A stretch of DNA of 64,000 nucleotides from Granulicella mallensis (GCF_014203225.1 NZ_JACHIO010000025.1:1-64000); one strand, 5' to 3'. Positions 44,640-53,889 are shown, counted from the stretch's first letter. Notes: a model not told the origin generated them from the letters alone. Translations and numbers: made by a program.

Positions 44640-47600
44640 ATGAGCGTTGAGATTTGCCGACCACGCGATGATGATCGAAAGCGCCATGCCCACGATCCTT
44701 CGCGCGCGCTTGTATTGAGCTTCTGTTGGATGTGGCTTATTTCAGTCCTATCTGTTCCCGCCAGGGCCCTTGACCCCAACATGAATGTTTCTCAGTTCGC
44801 CCACGCCGCATGGCTGACTCAGGATGGATACTTTAGTGGGCCGCCCAGCGTGATTGCCCAGACCAGCGATGGTTACCTTTGGATCGGCACAGGATCCGGT
44901 CTAATGCGCTTTGACGGTTCACGGTTTCTGCCATGGGCATCCCCGGATGGGAAACGCTTGCCATCGAACTGGATAACCTCTCTGCTCGGGGCAAGGGATG
45001 GAAGTCTCTGGATTGGGACACTAGCCGGCCTTGCGCACTTCGTGGACGGGAAACTGGTCCAGTTTCCCAATTTTGGCGACGCGGTATTTTCGCTCTTTGA
45101 GGACCCTGCAGGGAAAATCTGGTTTACGCGTGATGGCGTACAGAGATCGCCCCCACTTTGTGAAGCTTCAGGCACCCTCATTCATTGTCTAGACAAAACA
45201 GATGGCGTCTCGGTTACGGGCCTTTCAGCTACGCTCATAAGGGATATATCAGGAAATCTATGGGCGGGCACAGATCGTGGCCTCTTCCGCTGGCAGTCGA
45301 ATTCTTTCGCGAACTATCTTTCGCCTGGACTTGAGAACTCAGAGGGGCATGACGGCGTGACGGCCCTCGCGCAGGGTCCGGATCGATCGCTATGGGTTGG
45401 AATGGCTTGGACTGGTAGAGGCCGGGGACTTCAGCAGTTCAGAGACGGAATTTGGAAGCCCTTGATCGAGCCGGGTTTGGATAGCTCAACCTTGAGCGTA
45501 ATCGCCATGTTGCTCGACCGCATGGGGAACTGTGGGTGGGAACGGCAAACCAGAGGATTTATCACATCCACGGCAGCCATGTAGATCGATTTCGCTCGGA
45601 AGACGGCCTCTCTGTGAACAAAGTCAGGAGTTTCTATGAGGACCATGAAGGCGGGATTTGGGCTGTTACGACGCGTGGTATTGAGAGTTTCCATCGACCG
45701 CAGGTCGTTACATTTTCAACGCGAGAAGGGCTCAGCGTAGACAACGTGGTGTCCGTCGTTGTCTCTTCGGACGACACAGTTTGGCTTGCCAATGGCAATA
45801 GCCTGGACTCGATAAAGGACGGCCATATATCGTCCGTTCGATCGGGCGCAGGTCTGCCTGGCAACGAGGTGACTGCGCTCTTCGCAGATCACGCCGGTCA
45901 ATTGTGGGTGGGCGTCGATTATGATCTGTTTTTGTACAAACAAGGCCGGTTCAGCCGCGTCGTTCGGAGCGATGGAAGTTCGACCCGGTTCATCGTAGGG
46001 ATGACCGAAGATATAAACCATGACATTTGGGCTGAAGTCAGTGGGTCGGATAAAGAGTTGATCCGTATCCGAAACTTGAAGGTGGTTGAGGAATATCCAG
46101 CGGCCGTGATTCCGTCCGCGCGCCTTCTCGCAGCTGATTCACATGGCGCAATCTGGTTGGGACTTCGAGATGGCAACTTGGCAAGATTCCGCAACGGCCA
46201 AGCTGATGTATTTGCTTTTCCGCACTCGGAATCGGATGAGGTCCGCCAGGTCGCTGTCAATTCCGACGACTCCGTATTTGCCGCAACGGCATATGGCTTG
46301 ATTGCATGGCGAAATGGCAAGACTCAAACCCTGACCTCTCGCAACGGCCTGCCCTGCGATGCCGTTATCGGAATGAATTGGGATCATCAAGGGGCGCTGT
46401 GGCTCTATATGGAGTGCGACTTGGTTCGAATAGATAAAGAAGAGGTTCAAAAATGGTGGAATGCCCCGACAGCTAGAGTCATCACAAGGGTCTTCGATTC
46501 ATTCGATGGCCTACAGTCTGGAAAGGCCGACAACAACCCGACCGGACAATCAAGCGATGGAAGACTCTGGTTCGCGAATAAAGTTGTCTTGCAAATGATC
46601 GATCCGAGTCACCTGTTTCGCAATGAAATCCCACCCCCGGTGCATGTGGAGAGCGTAGCAGTAGATGGAAAGCAGTTTCTGCCGCGGGGACAGTTCGTCT
46701 ACCGCCCCTGGTACGTGATTTAGAAATCGACTATACGGCATTAAGTTTCGTTAACCCACGATGAGTAAGGTTTCGTTACCGGCTTGAAGGTCGAGATGCA
46801 TCCTGGCAGGAAGCAGGCACGCGTCGGCAGGCGTTCTACAACGACCTGGGTCCTGGGCAATATCGGTTCCATGTGATCGCTTGCAACAATGATCAGGTTT
46901 GGAACGAAGCCGGAGCAACTCTAGTCTTCAACATTCCGCCCGCGTGGCACCAGACCAACTGGTTCAGAGCGTTGTGTGTGGTTGTGCTGATATGGCTGAC
47001 TTCTGTGCTGTATCTCGTAAGGATGAATAGGTATGCCAAATCCATGAAAGTGAGATTTGATGAGCGATTAGGCGAGCGAACGAGACTAGCTCGTGAACTG
47101 CATGACACGCTGTTACAGACAATTCAGGGAAGCAAGCTGGTGGCTGACGGAATAGAGGAATACCTGGATGATCCCCTCAGGGCGAAGCAGTCTTTAGCGA
47201 AGCTTTCGCAGTGGCTTTCGCAGGCGATGGATGAAGGTCGAGCCGCTCTCGAATCTCTTCGTAATGCGGCGTCATCCGAAGAGCTATCCGAGGCTCTTCG
47301 GCATATCGCGAATGAATGCGCTCCCAACTCTATGCGGGTATTTCTGACAGTTACCGGCAATGTCTGCCCCCTCCATCCCGTCGCCAGAGATGAAGTGTGT
47401 TGCATAGCATTTGAAGCGATTCGAAATGCCTGTGCTCATTCCAGCGGGTCAGCGATGACGATAGCCGTGAGCTACGATCGCGACCTTAAGATTCAGGTTG
47501 ACGATAACGGACGCGGTATCGATCCAGACCTGATACAAACAGGTAAACCAGGTCACTTCGGAATTACAGGCATGAAAGAGCGTGCATCCAAGATCGGCGC

Positions 47601-47739
47601 GCGTCTGCTGCTGCGGACGTCCATAAAGGATGGAACGAAGTTCTCGCTCCTCGTTCCGGGACACGTAATCTTCCGATCTTCTGCGCGCCGTTGGTCGCGG
47701 CTCCTATATAAACTCACATTCCCATTTACGAAGAAATAG
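44640..47739 (+). pseudogene. Beta-propeller sensor histidine kinase, copy 4, inactivated by two frameshifts and a stop
   Basis: Three frames together reconstruct one ~1030-aa kinase. 44640-45526 gives the export helix and first propeller. At 45524-45527 (GGGG) one base is missing, after which ELWVGTANQRIYH continues. At 46705-46708 (CCCC) another base is missing, after which LVRDLEIDYTALSFVNPR begins the Y_Y_Y domain. An in-frame TGA at 46762-46764 then interrupts it. The last part (to 47739) has the transmembrane helix, REL-H-DTLLQTIQGSK and a complete ATPase domain. Both frameshifts are in homopolymers, so sequencing error is possible for those, but not readily for the TGA. No palindromic motif was found upstream, unlike the intact copies. 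Confidence 0.85.
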
Positions 47740-48266
47740 ATAACGCCAGGAAGGTCAATGGTGACGCATGAACGCGGCAGAGACAGCGATTTGCGCCCGG
47801 AGAAACGCCTGCTCACTCGGATTCTCCTGAGGCGGTTGTTAGCGCAACTTCAAGGCACTGGCGTGGGCACAGTTCATTGATCGGAGCAGTGCTGGATTTG
47901 CTCTAACCAACTTTTGAACCCCGAAACCGCGGTTAAGAACAAGCCACTACTAGATTATGCAGGCAAAAGCCCTAATTTTTGGGGGTGCTCCACAGGACAT
48001 AAAGACCAACAATGGAAGTATGGTCTGTGACTGGATGATCGGAATCGTTCTAGCGAAGATCCTCTTGGCCCGTGTATGGGATCCAGCTTTCGTGTGCTCG
48101 CGCAAGGTGACGAGTAGTACGACGGAATCGGAATTCTCGAATTCTCGCGCCATCGCGAAACCGGCTCCCTCCGGAATCCTTGTGGCTAGGTTTCTGCATC
48201 AATCCAGCACTTCACCGAAGCACTAAAACCTTTATGACCGTAGTCTTCCACTCGAGCGAGGGCAAT
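47740..48266. other. Intergenic stretch, no supported gene
   Basis: About 530 bp between the kinase pseudogene and the retropepsin. A 67-codon minus-strand frame (48153-47950) and an 89-codon plus-strand frame (47957-48226) overlap each other and match nothing I recognise. A 10-bp palindrome AACCGCGGTT occurs near 47923. No motif site was seen. Confidence 0.35.
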
Positions 48267-49178
48267 ATGAAACCGTTTGTGATGGCCATGATCGTGATTA
48301 CGAGTGCATCTATCTATAGTCCCGGGCAGTCGCAGTCGACATTGCGGCCCGTGCTTCCTCGCGAACATGAGACGTCAATCCCTTTCCATCTCAAGGCAGG
48401 CGGTTTCATGATGGTAGATGGAAGTGTGAACGGAGTTGGAGGCGAGTTCATGTTTGATACAGGGTCTCCATTTTCGTTCTTCTTGAACGACCATCGACTG
48501 GATCTTGGACCGGGAAAGGTTCTATCGCATGGAGGCGCCGCATCTGGGCAGAGTATTACCGTCATGCTCCATCAGGGCGAGACCAAAATCACGGTGGCCA
48601 ACGATATAAGGATTGAAGGCGTTGAAGAAGTTCGCGTTTCGAATTTCGATTTTGTCGAAAAGGAAGTGGAATCCGATTTCCTCGGATTTATGGGGCGCGA
48701 CCTGGTGAGAGGCGGAGCCATGTTGGTCGATTATGACACGAGCAAACTTGTCGTCCTTAAACGCGGCGCGGACTTGTCCATATATGGCACGGGGATCGTT
48801 CTTCACTTCGCTCCCAATGCAGCAGCACCTTCAGTGACGTTTCACATCAAGGACGTTTCAATCACAGGGAGTTTCGACACGGGCAGTCTTGGAGAGTTCG
48901 TCCTCACGAAGGAAACGCGACATCAGCTTCTCCAAAGCGGCGCGCTTCGGGAAGAAAAGCCAGGAGCGGCAAATACTACCTATGTCTTGAGTGGGCTTAC
49001 GTATGAGGGGTCAATGATCACGTTGCGCGGATTGTCCCTGAAAACCGGCAATACCAATCGGATCAGCGGCTATATGTTTCTGAAGAATTTCCGGGCTCTC
49101 TGGAACCTTGATGAAGGCACGATCAGCCTTCTGGAACGCGAGGTTCCTCTTGACGCACACTCTGTTGCTCGTCTATGA
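48267..49178 (+). CDS. Exported aspartic protease-like protein with two retropepsin-type DTG motifs (303 aa)
   Basis: A signal peptide (MKPFVMAMIVITSASIYSPGQS) precedes two retropepsin-like repeats: FMFDTGSPFSFF (about residue 65) and GSFDTGSLGEFVL (about 205). Each lies in a beta-rich ~120-residue unit with downstream hydrophobic-Gly flaps (FLGFMGRDLVRGGAMLVDYD and ISGYMFLKNFRALWNLDEGT). Two DTG lobes in one chain would allow an intramolecular pepsin-like active site, whereas bacterial members usually have one or two copies of unclear activity. ATG 48267 has GAGGG upstream. It stands alone and precedes the convergent metal-type operon. The proteolytic role is family inference. Confidence 0.75.
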   Translation: MKPFVMAMIVITSASIYSPGQSQSTLRPVLPREHETSIPFHLKAGGFMMVDGSVNGVGGEFMFDTGSPFSFFLNDHRLDLGPGKVLSHGGAASGQSITVMLHQGETKITVANDIRIEGVEEVRVSNFDFVEKEVESDFLGFMGRDLVRGGAMLVDYDTSKLVVLKRGADLSIYGTGIVLHFAPNAAAPSVTFHIKDVSITGSFDTGSLGEFVLTKETRHQLLQSGALREEKPGAANTTYVLSGLTYEGSMITLRGLSLKTGNTNRISGYMFLKNFRALWNLDEGTISLLEREVPLDAHSVARL

Positions 49179-49269
49179 TCCCCGAGCACCCAGAGAGCAA
49201 TAATCCGGAGGCATTGGTAGGCGTTACTTAGGGCACCAGCCAACAAGTCCCGTTGGATCCACGCAATAC

Positions 49270-50259
49270 TTACTTAGAAACGATCTCCGCTAACGTGAGA
49301 CTGTACAAATAGTCTGCGTCTGACCATTCTTTGATGGGCGTGAAGCCAGCTTGAAGGAGCCAAGAACCCATCATTGCAGATGAGAACTTGTAGCTGTTCT
49401 CAGTATGGATCGTTTCGCCACGAACAAATTGAATCTCCAACTGAGGGTTCTCAGGACTTGCTGGAATGCGAACCTGCTGCGAGATCTTGGATTCGAGGTG
49501 CATCTCAATGCGGGATTCGGTGGGGTTCCATACTGTCAGATGCTTAAAGTTACTTAGCCGAAAATCTGTACCGATCTCGCGATTCAGTCGCCGAAGCACA
49601 TTGAGGTTGAAAGCAGCCGTCACTCCTGCCGTATCGTCATATGCTGAGACGAGTGTCGCCTTGTCCTTGACGCGATCTGCGCCAATAAGAATCAGGTCTC
49701 CTAGCAATAGCTCTCCGCGAAGTTTCAACAGTAGATCGAGGGCGTCTGGCGGTGAGAAATTGCCGATGCTCGAACCGAGGTACATCAAAAGGACCCGCGT
49801 GTCCGGAGGCCGAGCGTAATTGAGAGCTTCAACCGTATAGTCGGTTATCTGTGGCGAAACAGTTATGCCCGGAATGGACGCTTCGATGTTCAATCGTGCC
49901 GCCCTCAGCGCCGTCGCTGATACATCAATGGGATGATAGGAGACCGTACCCTGGCGCCGAGCAAGCTCCGACAGGAATATGCCTGTCTTGACGGCTGTTC
50001 CAGCTCCGAGTTCCACGACCATCACTCGATGCCTTCCAAAAGCTAGCGACACGATCTTGGGGGCGTAGTCGGTCAAAATCTTCCGCTCCGTCCGGCTGAG
50101 ATAATACTCTGGCAAAGCTGTAATTTGTTCAAAGAGGAGCGACCCTTCCGCATCGTAGAAGAGCCAAGGGGCTAGGGTCTTAGGCTGACCGAGCAATCCT
50201 TTGATTGCCTCGGCCACGACCGCTCCGCAATAATCAACGACGTTAGAGTTTGTTGACAT
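49270..50259 (-). CDS. egtD: L-histidine N-alpha-methyltransferase EgtD-like (329 aa)
   Basis: A SAM-dependent enzyme that trimethylates histidine to hercynine, the first step of ergothioneine synthesis. The family blocks are clear: PKTLAPWLFYDAEGSLLFEQITALPEYYLSRTE, VVELGAGTAVKTGIFL (SAM site), YLGSSIGNFSP, AYDDTAGVTAAFNLNVL and the substrate-binding C-terminal FVRGETIHTENSYKFS. Length matches EgtD (~320 aa). None of the genes for the later steps (EgtB sulfoxide synthase, EgtE lyase) is in the window. It lies 40 bp downstream of the MerT-kinase fusion on the same strand, so it appears to be the last gene of the metal-type operon, an unexpected context for EgtD. Confidence 0.9.
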   Translation of the reverse strand: MSTNSNVVDYCGAVVAEAIKGLLGQPKTLAPWLFYDAEGSLLFEQITALPEYYLSRTERKILTDYAPKIVSLAFGRHRVMVVELGAGTAVKTGIFLSELARRQGTVSYHPIDVSATALRAARLNIEASIPGITVSPQITDYTVEALNYARPPDTRVLLMYLGSSIGNFSPPDALDLLLKLRGELLLGDLILIGADRVKDKATLVSAYDDTAGVTAAFNLNVLRRLNREIGTDFRLSNFKHLTVWNPTESRIEMHLESKISQQVRIPASPENPQLEIQFVRGETIHTENSYKFSSAMMGSWLLQAGFTPIKEWSDADYLYSLTLAEIVSK

Positions 50260-50298
50260 CGATCCTCACTTGAAAATATGTACAGCAATCAGACCAGA

Positions 50299-51447
50299 TC
50301 AGGCGAGGAAGATCGCCTGGCCAGGCACGAACAGGGTGACGATCGTGCCTGTTGCCGAACTGACAACCGTGAGCTTTGCTCCGATGCGAGCAGCCCGCTC
50401 GCGCATACCGATCAGCCCGTAATGACCCGATCTGCCGGCTTGCAGGATGTGCGGGGCGATGCCTTCGCCATCGTCCTGGATACTCAAGAGCATATTTTGA
50501 TCGTAGACAAGCTCGACGATGAGGCGGTTACCTCGGGAATGGTTGCAGGCATTCAATATGGCCTCATGTCCAATCTTGTAAACCTCATCTCGAGCGATTG
50601 GATGCATTTCCCTGCTCTCCCCGATAACCACCAATTCCAAATCCATCTGAGCATTACAGCCGTTGAAAGCCTCTCGTAAAGATCCGGCGAGGTGATTGTT
50701 CTCGGTTGTAGAAGCACGAAGAGAGTCTAAAGCAGCTCTACCTTCAAGGACAGCGCGCTCCAGCCAAGAGGAGAGGCGGTGAAGGGCAATCTTGGCCGCG
50801 GGCTCTTGCACATTATTCCGTTCATTGTCAGCCACTAGTTTTCCGCTTTGAATGGTTTGTAGCAACGTATCGTGCAGATCGCGCGCTAGACGGGCCCTCT
50901 CTTCGAGCCGTTCGTCAAAGCGCATCTTCATTGATGCCGCCTTGAGGCGGAGTCGATACAGATATAGCGAGCAGCCAATCGCAATCACCAGAAAGCCACA
51001 TAACAGGCGAAACCATACAAATTGGTACCACTCGAGTATGTCCCCCAGGACATAGGCCATGAAGAAGCCGAATGACCAGATCGTAGCCGATCCCCATAGG
51101 AGCATACGGCTGAACTTACTCACCCGCCCGCACATGGTCGGATCATCTTCTATGCAAACTTCCCCTTCCTTGATCCGAGGAGCCATCCAATACGTCATCA
51201 TGAAGCTCATGCTAATAAGCGCGGCGGCGATAGCGAACGTCCACACTTTATGCTTCGACATAGTCACAAGCCATGGAGCGACTGAGAGCGCGGAAGCTAC
51301 AGAGGCTCCCATCCCCATCAATACGAGCAATGACGGTAAGGCGCAGCAAAGGAGCGTGCTGAAGGATCCAAACAGTGACACATAGTTCATCAGTGACGCC
51401 TGACGAACCCGCTTGATCGCTGGCATTGGAAGCGAAGAAGCTGTCAT
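50299..51447 (-). CDS. MerT-like metal-transporter domain fused to a sensor histidine kinase (382 aa)
   Basis: Residues ~20-138 are a MerT-like membrane protein: helix I with the vicinal pair Cys34-Cys35 in STLLCCALPSLLVLMG, further helices at ~68-88 and ~115-137, and a loop with a second Cys pair (Cys98, Cys106). At residue ~139 the sequence switches to the end of a propeller-type kinase: WYQ..WFRLLC plus transmembrane helix (~145-165), MRFDERLEERARLARDLHDTLLQTIQ (His192), N-box HEAILNACNHS, ATPase G-boxes QDDGEGI and GHYGLIGMRERAARIG. The propeller and Y_Y_Y domains are replaced by the MerT unit. It overlaps the upstream HMA gene by 4 nt (ATGA). It probably couples metal uptake or binding to phosphorylation of an unlinked regulator. 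Confidence 0.88.
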   Translation of the reverse strand: MTASSLPMPAIKRVRQASLMNYVSLFGSFSTLLCCALPSLLVLMGMGASVASALSVAPWLVTMSKHKVWTFAIAAALISMSFMMTYWMAPRIKEGEVCIEDDPTMCGRVSKFSRMLLWGSATIWSFGFFMAYVLGDILEWYQFVWFRLLCGFLVIAIGCSLYLYRLRLKAASMKMRFDERLEERARLARDLHDTLLQTIQSGKLVADNERNNVQEPAAKIALHRLSSWLERAVLEGRAALDSLRASTTENNHLAGSLREAFNGCNAQMDLELVVIGESREMHPIARDEVYKIGHEAILNACNHSRGNRLIVELVYDQNMLLSIQDDGEGIAPHILQAGRSGHYGLIGMRERAARIGAKLTVVSSATGTIVTLFVPGQAIFLA

Positions 51448-51935
51448 TTGGACACCGCGATCGTCTTGTATCGAAGGGTGACCGGAACCTTACCTCTCGC
51501 CGACTGAGGTAATACACCTTGTACGATTACAGATTTTCCCATTAGGGACGCAACATCGACTCCTTGAGCGAACGGCACTAATGCATAGCGATCGTTCGTG
51601 CCTGTTACCTGCAGGAGCGGTGCTTTCGACGAGCCTGATAGAACACCCTCGACAAGCACATCTGCATCTTGATGTGCGAAGCCGTTCTTTTCCACGGCCT
51701 CGTTGAACTGTCTCAGTTCAGCTGTACTTCCAGCCGTCAATTTGATCGTTACCAGCCCCTTGTTCAGGTCGACATCAACGCCGCTGACCCCACGGACGTT
51801 CTTCATAGAGAGCCGGATTGCGAAGGCGCACGGAGGACAGTCCATTCCGAAGACCGTCATATTGATCTGCTTGTACTGGCCCTGAGCGGTCAGCGCACAC
51901 ATTCCAAGGATTCCGGCAATTGCAATCTTCTTCAT
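51444..51935 (-). CDS. Exported heavy-metal-associated (MerP-like) protein with C-terminal extension (163 aa)
   Basis: A signal peptide (MKKIAIAGILGMCALTAQGQ) precedes an HMA ferredoxin-like fold with FGMDCPPCAFAIRLSMKNVRGVSGVDVDL, a GMxCxxC site (Cys33, Cys36) of the MerP/CopZ type. A second ~70-residue beta-rich domain follows (VLVEGVLSGSSKAPLLQVTG...VTLRYKTI), not found in plain MerP. ATG 51935 is 11 nt after the stop of the outer-membrane protein. Its own stop overlaps the start of the MerT-kinase fusion, so it would hand metal ions to the MerT-like domain. The metal is unknown (Hg, Cu or another thiophilic ion). Confidence 0.85.
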   Translation of the reverse strand: MKKIAIAGILGMCALTAQGQYKQINMTVFGMDCPPCAFAIRLSMKNVRGVSGVDVDLNKGLVTIKLTAGSTAELRQFNEAVEKNGFAHQDADVLVEGVLSGSSKAPLLQVTGTNDRYALVPFAQGVDVASLMGKSVIVQGVLPQSARGKVPVTLRYKTIAVSK

Positions 51936-51946
51936 CACCAATCTCT

Positions 51947-52822
51947 TCAACGAGAGCGACTCCGCGACGAGTATTTGAGGTAGCTGAGGTTGATTCCGAA
52001 ACGAATGCGCTCACGGCCATAAATGGCATCCGATTCATCACGAATGATTGGACCCTGGACGCCAGCCTCGACTGCGAATTCCTTAAAGATCCCCAAGACT
52101 GAAGGTCCCAGCCACGCCGTAGTGGAACTGCTGTTTGGCAGAATGGTTCCGCCGCTTTTCACCCCTCCGGTATGCTCGCCAGTTAACTCGACAAACCCGC
52201 GGTAATCCCATTGGTCCACGCCTCGACGCAGTTTAGATGGGCGGTAGCCATATGTCACACTCCATGAGGTCGTGTCTGGTCTCCGGTCGTGTGAGGCTTC
52301 GGCAAACCGGGTGTAACCGCTGCCGACCCAAAGATATTGACTCCGCGAAGTCATCCCCGCGGCTAAGGATCCCGCGACACCCGGTGCTCGATGCAGATTG
52401 CCAAGTACGCCCGTGGCAGATTGTGGACCTGGAGCAACCGCGCTTAGAGACACTGTTGACTCCAACCGGCGCCCCACACCTCTGCCTGAGTCGAGAAAGC
52501 GCCAAGACGTGCCAGCTGCCCACTCTGAACCGCTCATGATTCGGCTTTCTGGCAGATCGCCTGTTCCGAACATGGCAGGTAGAAAGGCGTTGAGGGTAAC
52601 GTGCGGCCTAAGTCCATACCCAAACCCCGAGCCAGTTGAAAATTGAGTTCCCCCAGATCCGGTACGGCCAAAGAGTCCAGTGTCAAAACTGAACTCCCCT
52701 TCAGCATTAACAGGCGTCGCGTAACTGAACAAGGGGCTATGATCTGCTGCGTACGCTGAAGATGACATGATCATAGAGCACACGCAAAATAATGCGAATC
52801 GCGTCCACGTTTTTTCGATCAA
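51947..52822 (-). CDS. Putative outer-membrane beta-barrel protein of the metal-type operon (291 aa)
   Basis: A signal peptide (RFALFCVCSMIMSSSAYAA) and a Gly/Ser/Tyr/aromatic-rich body with alternating strands (FSTGSGFGYGLRPHVTLNAFLP, YLWVGSGYTRFAEA, WSVTYGYRPSKL) and no helices point to a small barrel. The C-terminus is basic (SYLKYSSRSRSR) and lacks the usual terminal Phe. A TTG start at 52822 places the signal peptide correctly; the frame continues open to 53014. The stop is 11 nt from the HMA gene, so it is the first structural gene of the operon. I do not recognise a named family; a metal-loaded porin or efflux channel role is inference. Confidence 0.6.
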   Translation of the reverse strand: MIEKTWTRFALFCVCSMIMSSSAYAADHSPLFSYATPVNAEGEFSFDTGLFGRTGSGGTQFSTGSGFGYGLRPHVTLNAFLPAMFGTGDLPESRIMSGSEWAAGTSWRFLDSGRGVGRRLESTVSLSAVAPGPQSATGVLGNLHRAPGVAGSLAAGMTSRSQYLWVGSGYTRFAEASHDRRPDTTSWSVTYGYRPSKLRRGVDQWDYRGFVELTGEHTGGVKSGGTILPNSSSTTAWLGPSVLGIFKEFAVEAGVQGPIIRDESDAIYGRERIRFGINLSYLKYSSRSRSR

Positions 52823-53004
52823 ATCACGTGTACTACGGAGTCGTACCTTGGACCTGTGCCAAGCGACCGCATTTTTACCTTCGCGCTGCCCCAAGCTTCT
52901 GATGCACCCAAGACGCGTATCGAGAGGCCTCCAGCGTGATTTGGCAGACGCGTAAGCATTGCACATTCGATAAGCATATGTGGCGTGAGGAATTTGCCGC
53001 CCAT

Positions 53005-53034
53005 AGAAAAACATAGGTATCTATCAGTTTTTCT
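53005..53034. promoter_or_regulatory. Inverted repeat upstream of the metal-type operon, related to 23200-23221
   Basis: AGAAAAAC (53005-53012) and GTTTTTCT (53027-53034) flank a core whose minus-strand reading TGATAGATACCTAT matches the palindrome upstream of P460 copy 2. It lies in the 380-bp gap 52823-53202 between the sigma factor and the outer-membrane protein gene. Probably an operator for the operon. Confidence 0.5.
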
Positions 53035-53202
53035 CACGTAGAATAATGTGGACCTAAACGCAAGTTACGTCTCAGCAAGCGTGATCGAATCATCGCTGCA
53101 TATCGGTTCGTCTTGTGTCTGTGAGCGGGTTGGTTGAGGCGAAGATCTTCCAATTCCCTTTCCAATTCCGAGCGGCAAAGGTCTCTGGCAGACAACGCCC
53201 GT

Positions 53203-53889
53203 TCAACAATCACCGCAGGCGTGGAAGGTCTTCTCCCGAGTCCTATGTGCATTGAACCGTCTCTGAAGCATCCGGCGGGCACGGTGAAGCCGGGCTTTGA
53301 TGACCCCTTCCGTTGACATAAGCGCCTGCGCCGTACAGCGGACACTACATTCATCGATAAGGCGCATCTGCAACACTTCTCGGTAAATCGTTGGAAGATC
53401 CGCTATGGCTCGCTGCAAATGAGATCGCAACTCAGTCCGCTCCAGACGTAGTAGAGCACTTTCCTGTTTGTCGCAGATGTATCGAGCGGGTAGCGGCGCC
53501 GTCTGACTCGAAAGAGAATCCAAAGAAACGGCAACCCCGTTTTTGCGACGCCGTAAACAGGCCCGCGCCTCGTTCAGGACAATGCTGGTGAGCCAGGTGC
53601 TGAATTTAGATTCAGATCGAAAACTTGCTAACTTACGATATGCCCGCAGAAAGCTCTCCTGAGCGGCATCTTCAGCATCGGCTTCGTTCCGAAGCATCAC
53701 GAATGCCATGCGGTAGACAAGCGCCTCGTAGGGTCGGACGAGATCATGGTAAAGATTCGTATCCCCGGCGAGGATCGATTCGATTATCTGTGTCTCATCG
53801 CGGATTGCTGACGAATAGTCCGTGCATCTGATGAGAACCGGTGACGACTGACTTTGGGACGAAGCGATTACGGGTCGAAGGGTTTCCAT
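53203..53889 (-). CDS. ECF sigma factor with C-terminal HxCxxC motif (228 aa)
   Basis: A sigma-70 family extracytoplasmic-function factor. Region 2 is YHDLVRPYEALVYRMAFVMLRNEADAEDAAQESFLRAYRKLASFRSESKFSTWL; region 4 is LQRAIADLPTIYREVLQMRLIDECSV...STEGVIKARLHRARRML. ATG 53889 follows GGAGGT with proper spacing. After region 4 a ~20-residue tail ends in HACGDC, and further Cys occur in RYICDK and DECSVRC. No anti-sigma gene is adjacent. Some ECF factors (CorE type) sense metals directly through a C-terminal Cys-rich tail, so a similar role upstream of the metal-type operon is a reasonable inference. The promoter it recognises cannot be read with confidence. Confidence 0.85.
   Translation of the reverse strand: METLRPVIASSQSQSSPVLIRCTDYSSAIRDETQIIESILAGDTNLYHDLVRPYEALVYRMAFVMLRNEADAEDAAQESFLRAYRKLASFRSESKFSTWLTSIVLNEARACLRRRKNGVAVSLDSLSSQTAPLPARYICDKQESALLRLERTELRSHLQRAIADLPTIYREVLQMRLIDECSVRCTAQALMSTEGVIKARLHRARRMLQRRFNAHRTREKTFHACGDC

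Noticed and set aside
47950-48226. Small overlapping frames on both strands before the retropepsin
   Set aside because: They are antisense to each other, with no family resemblance and no convincing start signal.
53005-53034. Reading the AGAAAAAC/GTTTTTCT repeat as a terminator of the sigma factor gene
   Set aside because: It is 170 bp past the stop and AT-only in the stem; an operator is more plausible.
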